DNA from: Paracamarosporium sp. OC-R06-R3
Lineage: Eukaryota; Ascomycota; Dothideomycetes; Pleosporales; Didymosphaeriaceae
Direction of reading: 5' to 3'
Assembly (NCBI GenBank): GCA_019828545.1
Contig: JACVRA010000063.1
Coordinates: forward strand, 62,001 to 126,000
Length of the DNA stretch: 64,000 bases
Notes under the pieces: generated by a model
Databases searched by the model: none
What the model saw: only the letters and a program-made list of their open reading frames with translations
Told to the model about the DNA's origin: nothing
Program-made: the position numbers and the translations under genes
In this document: positions 56,953 to 64,000 of the stretch, piece by piece
Position numbering within the stretch: the first letter of the stretch is position 1
Layout: each line of letters starts with the position of its first letter

Positions 56953-57318
56953 TCACCCACTGACTTCCAGCCCTTGCACTCCAGTCAATTCACCCTCCAC
57001 TTCTCCGTGCACAACATCCACATCCAGCTCTTTCATGACACCCAGCACAACGCCGAGGCTCTCGAAGAAGCCGTTAACAGCGACGCGTAGCATACGGTTT
57101 GTGGTAGCGGAATAGTCTACTCGGAGGATAGTTTGCTCAGTGGATTCGGGAGGCGAGGTCGTGGAGAAAGCGCGGCGGACGAGAGGAGAGAGTTCGGTAT
57201 CGACGGCGAGAGCACGCTCGGCGGTTGCGGCAAGGTGCGCGGATGGGAAGGGGATGTTGAGGGTGAGGGTGCAGGGGAATGAGGGTTCCTGCTGGGTTGT
57301 GTCTGGTGGGGGAGCCAT
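56953..57318 (-). CDS. pcc1: KEOPS/EKC complex subunit Pcc1
   Basis: One exon, 121 residues, starting MAPPPDTTQQ at 57318. LTLNIPFPSAHLAATAERAL is the first strand-helix of Pcc1, and ILRVDYSATTNRMLRVAVNG followed by FFESLGVVLGVM is the C-terminal half. Pcc1 is the dimerisation subunit of KEOPS, which makes the t6A tRNA modification and affects telomeres and transcription. Length is slightly above yeast Pcc1 owing to a short tail. It is divergent from the gene at 57693. Confidence 0.9.
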   Translation of the reverse strand: MAPPPDTTQQEPSFPCTLTLNIPFPSAHLAATAERALAVDTELSPLVRRAFSTTSPPESTEQTILRVDYSATTNRMLRVAVNGFFESLGVVLGVMKELDVDVVHGEVEGELTGVQGLEVSG

Positions 57319-57692
57319 GTTTTTAGGAGATGTTATGGGTGATTTCCCCTGTATAAACAAAATAGATATGACTGGAAAGGGTGCTGTAGCTAGTCAAATT
57401 CGTGATTGTGTGATTTGCTGCGATGGAGGGGCGCGGGTTGTCGGCGTGTGTCAAAAATCCCCCGCCCCCGCAATCTGTTTGGGCCTAGCCGCGATGGAAG
57501 CTATGGCCCCGATCGCGAGGCGTCATCATGCATTCATCATTGTCGTGCCTGCCAAGACACATGATGGCTCAATCTGTTCTCGCTGTGACGCTCTCTCTCC
57601 TCAATTTCCAGAATCCTCGCGTCTTTGCACCACCATAAAAAGTTTCCGTCTTCCCAACTGAATACCTAATCAAGGAAATACTACGCTTCATT
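57319..57692. promoter_or_regulatory. Divergent promoter, PCC1 and small mitochondrial gene
   Basis: 374 bp between two start codons facing away. No element identified. Confidence 0.45.
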
Positions 57693-58198
57693 ATGGCTTC
57701 ACCTTCTGAATTCCTCACATTTTATCGCCGGGCGGCTACGTCGACACCGCGCCTTCTCCGCTCAGTGCATCGAACCCCTCAGAATGCGACCAGGAGCTTC
57801 GCCGTATCAGTAAGATGCCGGAAGGAACTAAGCACAAACGATAAAACGAAGACGGATATGCTGCCTGACGACGAGCACAGCGTGAACAAGGCGAAGAAGG
57901 GCGACCACTACGACATACAAACCTCCAATCTCAAGAGTGGCATTGAGTAAGTACTGGCCTCCCCTGTGCGCTACTGTTCACGAGGAAGCTGTCGGGAGGC
58001 AGTACATTATTTGCGCGCTTGGTGTCATTTTAGGGCTAATCGTTAACGTGCAGTAGTGCGGACAAGAGCGGCACAGGCGGCCACGCGACAGAGAGAGTAG
58101 ACTCTGCGGGCGGCAAAGCTAAAGCGAAGCGGGAGCATCCTGAAGCGCCGGACCCAGCTATCGGAATGCAGGATGAGAGGGGTGGAAGGGGTGCTTAG
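57693..58198 (+). CDS. Small protein with mitochondrial presequence, unknown
   Basis: Exons 57693-57946 and 58054-58198 give 132 residues. The N-terminal 40 residues (FLTFYRRAATSTPRLLRSVH and on to SFAVSVRCR) are Arg/Ser-rich without acids, typical of a mitochondrial targeting signal with a likely cleavage after the second Arg group. The rest is hydrophilic and disordered with many Lys, Asp and Gly (DDEHSVNKAKKGDHYDIQTS; EHPEAPDPAIGMQDERGG). Such small fungal proteins are of unknown function. Splice sites GTAAGT and GTGCAG are good. Confidence 0.75.
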
Positions 58199-59243
58199 AC
58201 AGAAAAGAAGTACTTGTGGCGTGAAGGGTGTTCGGAGGAAATTTGTATCATAAATCCAATAAGCATTTTTCCACATAGGACTCCGTCCCAATCTGTGCTT
58301 TACAGTGCTCACTGGATTACCCGCTGGCGCGTGAGGCGAAAATATAATTGGTGAAGAGAAGGCTGATTACGGCGATAGACAGCACAAAAAGCCTGGTGTT
58401 TCCAATTACTCCATAAAGAGCAAGGGCTCAGATCTGATGGATGGTAACGTAAAAGAAGAAAAAGACCAGCTGACAACCTGGCCGGTCATGCAATTAGAGC
58501 TTTGACGAGACTAAGTCCCATTCGTCAACGGTGATGATGCTAAAGGATATGGTCAATTGAAACCATGGAGCGGGTAAATGTGTAAGGGAGCTCCCTAGGG
58601 AAGTCGAACGTGCTTTGCGTCGCCTTATGACTCCGCTTAACTCTTCTATGAGATCAGACGGAGTAAGAGTTCAAGTACACTCTTCACTTCCCTATTATCG
58701 TATTCACCTTCTTAGTCAGTTGCCCATCTGTTGTTTCTTCCCTTCCTGTCACGTCTTTCACCTAAAAGCTCACTCACTCACCCACTTTCTACACGCCTTC
58801 CTCCCATTACTAACTCCCTCATTTGATCCTTGATCATACCCTATATATATAGTTCTATTGGCAATATCATCACCGAATCAAACAAAAACTCATAATTGGG
58901 TTCTTTGAGCCGGGCTTCGAAGTGGCTTCTAGTTTTTGACTTTTTTTGCTCGTCTGCAAGATCAGACGAAGCGCCAGTTCGAATCCACCACCTATCATCC
59001 ATCTATAATTGGTATTGGGAAGTCGCTTGTCGACAGCTCTGAAATGAATAGTCACAAGCCATAGTCACTTGCCAAAGTGTATCACTAGCGCCATCGCGCT
59101 GTCACGTTATTAGGCTCGGCACATTATCGATAAGCCTTTCACCCCACACCAATCATGCGCTAGTGCTAGGGAACCGTAATCCAACGTCAGGCTTGTCTCG
59201 GCCTTCAAGGGATTTCGTATGGCGATGACACTCAAGGCCCAGG
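58199..59243. other. Intergenic; no gene seen
   Basis: A C/T-rich stretch (58660-58830) and a TATATATAT tract (58842-58850) occur. A GTTCGAATCC motif near 58977 was checked as a tRNA T-loop and rejected. Confidence 0.45.
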
Positions 59244-60694
59244 ATGAAGAAGACGTTGTTACTTTGTTTCATACATGGTTTTAAAGTAAGTTCTAATTTC
59301 TAGCTATCAGGCACATGCGGCTCGCTTTGTTAATGACGTAGATCACTTTTCCTAACGTGCACGTAGGGCGGCGACAATACTTTCGGGACATTTCCTTCGC
59401 ACCTGAAAGCTCTCCTACAGCATGCGCTGCCTAAGGTTACAGTTCTCGCGATCACGTACCCGCAATATGAGACGAGGGGAGATTTGCATGAGTGTGTGGG
59501 GAGATTCAAGGAATGGTAAGTCCGTGAGGCGCACAGGACAGGCTGAGCGCATGCAGGCATATCGCTGGCCGAGTTGACACAAGCTGACAAGCAGCAAGGT
59601 TGCAGAACAAGGTCATAGATCTTGAAGTCGCAAATGGCACACCTTCGCCAACCGTTGACCCTTCCGTTCGTACTATACTGGTTGGTCACTCTATGGGCGG
59701 CATTGTGGCTGCGGAGACCCTCCTGTCTATCATAGACGAGCAACCTATTCCATCACTACAAAACTCAGCCTCGCATTCAACATCATCATTTCAGGACTCT
59801 TCTAGTCTTATGTTTCCCTATATACAAGCGATCCTCGCTTTTGACACCCCATATCTTGGTATCGCACCAGGGGTCGTGGCCCATGGCGCAGAAAAGCACT
59901 GGAATACAGCGAGTTCAGCGTACTCGGCATACTCAAATCTTGCCGGGGCTTTTGGTTGGGGGAAGAACACGGAAGCGGGCGCTCAGGCAGCGGTCGATTC
60001 GAGCAGGATGCTGGAAGGTGCCCAGAGATCGGCGCAAGCGGTTAGCGACACCAATGCGGACGCTGCGTCAGCCCCTCTTTGGCAAAAGTATGGTCGGGTA
60101 GCACTTTTTGCGGGCGCTGCGGGAGCCGTCGCAGCTGGCGGCGCGGCTGCTTACATGAAGCGAGAACAGATATCCGAAGGCTTTGGCTGGGCGACGTCGC
60201 ACTTGGAATTTGTGGGTTCGCTAGCAAGGCCTGAGGAGATGAAGAAGCGGCTCGCCAGTATTGCGAAGCTCTCAGAGACGCACAATCTCGGCTTCACTAA
60301 CATATACACCACCCTTGGTCACGCCGTTGACTCACAAGGCAAGTCTTCATGGACAGGCAAGGTGATGGGACGGGACCGAACCTTTTGCAATCTTCCAAAG
60401 GGCGATCTCGGTCAATATTTTATACCAGCTGTCAACGACAAGAGCACAGCGGAAACGTGGGCCCACATGTCAATGTTTGACCCAAAGCAAAATCCTGGAT
60501 ACTACATCATGAGCGAGCACGCGAAGGAACACATTATTGACTGGGCGACAAATGAGTGGTATGAGGACAGTGAGGGAGCTACGAAAGGTGTTAGCATTGA
60601 GGAGGAAGAGGTGTTGGTCGATAGACCACAGGAAGAGGAGTTTGAGGACGTGAAGAGACCATCAAATGACAATCCCTGGAGGGACGAGCTTTGA
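59244..60694 (+). CDS. GHSMGG alpha/beta hydrolase (DUF676-like lipase)
   Basis: Exons 59244-59285, 59367-59515 and 59599-60694 give 428 residues. The tiny first exon encodes MKKTLLLCFIHGFK, so the oxyanion loop HGFKGGD is built across the first intron. TILVGHSMGGIVAAE holds the nucleophile Ser95, and AILAFDTPYLGIAP the following strand. Residues about 165-187 (VALFAGAAGAVAAGGAAAYM) form a hydrophobic, Ala/Gly-rich segment, probably a membrane anchor. A His in LGHAVDSQGK or WAHMSMFD may complete the triad. The C-terminus is acidic. The family includes fungal lipases and esterases of unclear substrate. Unlike the hydrolase at 34060-35203 it has no immune-like neighbours. Confidence 0.83.
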
Positions 60695-61268
60695 TGATAC
60701 TCACATGGTAGTGTCCTAGTATACCCGTTTCTCATTCCTCAATTAAGGTTTCCTATTCCTCATCGAACATGACTGCAAAACGTCACAGAATTCGTTGAAC
60801 ATATCCAGTCTTAACCACTCGCCACGCCGGTATACTATTTGCAAGAGACACATATGTGTGATATAATGCCTACGACATATCGATTGTTAATCCAACGTCG
60901 CTACTGTTCACATTGTACTCAATGTGCATGTGATAGCCCTAAGGCTCTCATTTGGAGCTGAGGAAACGTCTTTTGGTCTATCTCAAAGCTAAGAGCAAGC
61001 ATATCTTGCTATCAGCAACTTTAAATTTCGATCAGTATCTACTGCTCTCCATTCATAGCTCAGCAGTCTTCTTTGCTTCCCAGTGTTTCTTGAAGGGAGT
61101 GAGTCGAGATGACTAATCAAGGTCCATCCGAAAGCAGTTAGCGAAACCCTTACCACGCCTTCGCGGCCAGGCGCGCTTGCCCCGTGACAACATCACCATA
61201 GTACAACCACAATCTCAACCAATCGACCGAAAAACTGCAGGGGTACATTTGAATACTTACCGACAGCC
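60695..61268. other. Intergenic; no gene seen
   Basis: 3' flank of the hydrolase and promoter of the dynactin gene. No feature recognised. Confidence 0.5.
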
Positions 61269-62170
61269 ATGTCGCGTCCTGTAGCGAAAAAGCCGGCAGC
61301 GAAAGGCGAATATATCGAGACCGTAAGTCTTTAAAGTCTGCGCACGAATGTCCAAGTTTCACCGCATCCTCTTTTCTATTTGAATTTAGTTACCACCAAA
61401 TCATTCTTTGCTCCTTAGCCATCAATCTTGGGCCAAGACTCTGCGCCCATGCTCTCCCTTGATTTCGTCGTCTCAACCCTTTTTTGCATGTCTAGAAATA
61501 ACACTTTCAAAAGGATTCTGGCAACAAGGTTTCGCGCCGCAGCGCCATTACAGGAACCGCAAACATCACTCTCGGTGGTCGCACAGTAATCATGGCTGAT
61601 GTCGTTCTTCGCGGCGACTTGCACTCTACGCGCTCCACCGCATCGAGCTCAGGAAAAGAAGGAACTCCGACGAGTATCAGCATCGGCAAATGTACTGTAG
61701 TGTCGACTGGCAGCGTGCTCAAGCCGCCCTGCAGGATGAGTCGGGGTGCGCCGAACTTCTACCCGATGAAGATCGGGGACAATGTCTTCATTGGTCAGTT
61801 TCCGCCGCTTTGTTTTGCATTATTCTTGCACTTTGCACAATATACCTAACAAGGAGCAGGCCCCAACTGTGTGATATCAGCTATCTCAATTTCCTCACAT
61901 GTCCACATTGGCGCCAACGTTACCATTCACCCCTTCGCTATCATCAAAGAGAACGTCAAGATCCTCCCAAACACGGTTGTTCCTGGCGCTATGGTCATCG
62001 CACCTGGGTCCGTCGTCGGTGGCCAGCCTGCTAGGATTGTCGGCGAGGTGGGTGAGGGCTGGGGTGTGAGCGGCGGTGGTGCAGGAGGTGGTCTCGGTGT
62101 TGGCGGTGGCGGTGAGGACAAGTGGGTCGAAGGCGGCGATCTGAGGGAGCTTGTGAGGAGTATTAGGTAG
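61269..62170 (+). CDS. Dynactin subunit p25 (DCTN5-like)
   Basis: Exons 61269-61322, 61514-61793 and 61860-62170 give 214 residues. The protein is a left-handed beta helix of hexapeptide repeats: ITLGGRTVIMADVVLRGDL, ISIGKCTVVSTGSVLKP, MKIGDNVFIGPNCVISAI and VHIGANVTIHPFAIIKE. This order and the KPP(C) and FYP motifs are those of p25, which with p27 caps the pointed end of the dynactin Arp1 filament and links early endosomes to dynein. Residues about 175-200 are a Gly-rich insertion (GGGAGGGLGVGGGGE) not usual in p25. The first intron (191 nt) ends in a poor acceptor, AAAAG. Confidence 0.92.
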
Positions 62171-63026
62171 GGCGTGGCTTCACTGGAAGCGTGAGCGTTT
62201 TAGACGGACTGGAGAGTTGGATGTTAGAGGCGCGGTGGTAGAATGATACCCCTGTAAGATTTTCGTTTTCATAAGGTTACAATGAATGTCTGCTTTATTT
62301 CAACGGAACAAATGAGTCTGACAATTGCATGTTTTGTGATTTTGGGCAATCGCGAAGATATATGAACACTAATATGGTATGGAGCAAGATCGTACTGTCA
62401 GACGGCAAATCTGTGTACAGTTTACCAACACAGATTACTGTGACTTTAATGTCAGGCACCGCGGCATATGTGATGGTAGTATCTCGAATACTGCGTTAGT
62501 ATCAAGTCTGACGTAAAGCGGCAACGTGCACAGCAGGCACGCACTATGTAAACAAAACATCGAGAGAGATTTTGTTTTGGAGAGAAAAAAAAAGGCAAAA
62601 AGAACAGTAGGCTCCTGGCCGCCGGTGGGGACGAACCACGCACTTCCGGTCGGCAATACACCTAAAGTTCAGGTGATAATACACGTAGGTAACCAACCCG
62701 CCACAAACTGGCTGAGTATCGTACGAGGATAAACTCTCCGTTTTAAATATATATACCCATAGAAATGTTGTTGTTAAGTGTAATATGTGGCAGTGAATTT
62801 AGTGAGCTTTGATGATTTCACGGCGCTGCCGTCTCATCCCTGCAACATGCCAAATTCACCAACATTTCCCAATTTTAACCCAAGTCTTTGCCGACTGGCA
62901 CGTGCACAGGCACTGTTACCGCGTGACTCCATAAGAACCTCTCAAGCGGGCCCCTGCACACGCACGTTATGCAAACGCACACCACTTACTGAGCCCTACG
63001 TTATCAACATACAACAACCTACCAAT
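62171..63026. other. Intergenic; no gene seen
   Basis: AT-rich, with an A-run near 62585, a small hairpin CACCT...AGGTG near 62660, and a TAAATATATATA tract near 62744 that could act as promoter for the BTB-like gene. Confidence 0.45.
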
Positions 63027-64000
63027 ATGACTATCAAGCGAGACAAAGACAATACTGAGAAAACGTAAGTACATAGAGTAGGTGACGGCATCTTCCATTG
63101 CTCACAAGTACCAGGTTTAAGACCACACCTGAGGTCGACTCGGTGGCGGAAGCTCCTGCCGTCAAAGACAAACAGTGAGTATTTCTATGAACTCCCCATA
63201 ACAATCCATGCTTACAAACCACAGATGCAACGATGCCTCCGAAATGATTATCGTCCGCGTCGGCGATGTCAATCGCAAAACCTTTTGCATTGACATGGAC
63301 TTCCAGGGCATCCTCTGTGCGGCATCGCCGTTCTTCACTGTCGCGCTGAACAAGGAGAAGCGTATCATCAATCTGCCCAAGTAAGCTGCTAGACATCTTC
63401 ACGCAATGTAGGTTCACAAGCTAATCATCACCAGATTCGATCCCCAAGACTTCCAGATCTATAGGGACTGGCTGCATGCCCGCCGCCTTGCGCCGACTCC
63501 TAACCTAGCAGTGCTTCAAGAGCCGACGCAATGGTCACGCATCTTCCGGGGTTACCAGCTCGGAGAGCATCTTCAAGATCACGCCTACTGCAACGCGTTA
63601 ATAGATGTCCTGCTCCAAGTTACCAGCCACGCCACAGAAACATCCCTCAAGTATCTCCTAGGCAACATGGAATACGTCTTCGGCAGGACAAAGCGCAACT
63701 CTCCGATCCAACACCTCTTAGTCGACATCGTTATTTGGCGAATTCCCCCAAGCATCTGGGAACCTGCACTTGAGTCACTCCCCAAGTTCAGCGCCGCCTT
63801 CGGCGCAAAGCTGTTCAAACGCACCAGCACGACCAAGTCGCCATTCGGAGTCGGATCCGATCCTTGCCAGTATCACTACCATTCGACCGGGCAGTCCTGC
63901 CCTGCACGCACCGAACCCTCCACCTGGAAATGCATGCACGAATTGATAGATAACTGGGTACGCTTCCTCAGCGTCTCCGCCCAGGCATTCAAACCATGCG
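63027..64000 (+). CDS. BTB/POZ-like protein, partial (runs off window)
   Basis: Exons 63027-63064, 63115-63174, 63225-63380 and 63435 to beyond 64000; at least 273 residues. After a charged leader (residues 1-33) the protein reads IIVRVGDVNRKTFCIDMDFQ, then CAASPFFTVALNKEKRIINL and FDPQDFQIYRDWLHARRL, the 'V.VG.....f.vh...L...S.fF......e...I.L.e.dp..F..yl.wl' pattern of fungal BTB/POZ proteins. YCNALIDVLLQVTSHATETS belongs to the helical part after it. Such proteins often act as adaptors, but many fungal ones have no known role. The end is missing. Confidence 0.75.

Noticed and set aside
58940..59010. GTTCGAATCC resembling a tRNA T-loop
   Set aside because: The T-stem does not pair, and no A box or acceptor stem lies at the needed distance on either strand.
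62620..62690. GGTTCGTCC on the minus strand as tRNA T-loop
   Set aside because: T-stem has a mismatch and the 5' acceptor strand is missing.

Overview
The window is nuclear DNA of a filamentous ascomycete (Pezizomycotina). The reasons are short GT-AG introns (mostly 45-100 nt) with GTRNGT donors and CTRAY branch sites, a Ste2-type alpha-pheromone receptor, a HET-domain protein, an Argonaute of the fungal type, an Fta4/CENP-U kinetochore subunit, and compact gene spacing on both strands. I cannot place it below subphylum with confidence. All gene models were built by hand from reading frames and splice signals, with no transcript or homology search.

Layout. 1-6.0 kb: an NmrA-like reductase and two neighbouring genes for very hydrophilic LEA-like proteins, each with a perfect TGACGTCA element just upstream of a TATA box. 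7-23 kb: housekeeping genes: ERV41 (ER-Golgi vesicle protein), a tandem-BRCT DNA-damage protein (minus), the STE2-type receptor, mannose-6-phosphate isomerase (minus) divergent from SAGA subunit SGF29, ARF1 (minus), a GT8 glycosyltransferase (minus) divergent from a mitochondrial carrier. 23.5-27.6 kb: an Argonaute with a DEDD catalytic tetrad and a 15-bp minisatellite that runs right up to its start codon. 29-33.3 kb: a SIKE/SCI1-like coiled-coil protein, an epoxide hydrolase-like enzyme and a possible Tubby-like protein.

34-43.2 kb is the most unusual part: an alpha/beta hydrolase of the SesB/DUF676 kind, a fragment resembling a kinase glycine loop, a protein kinase (minus), and a 1292-residue protein in which an unnamed N-terminal domain, a protein kinase and a HET domain are fused. 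The two kinases share the unnamed N-terminal domain. Its composition resembles fungal allorecognition or immune-like loci; no function is shown here.

45-64 kb: a CSC1/OSCA-type channel, two unknown minus-strand genes around an in-frame amber codon, Fta4, an unknown Cys-rich/Arg-Ser-rich protein, KEOPS subunit Pcc1 divergent from a small putative mitochondrial protein, a second GHSMGG alpha/beta hydrolase, dynactin p25, and a BTB-like gene cut by the window end. No tRNA, rRNA, CRISPR array or intact transposon was found.
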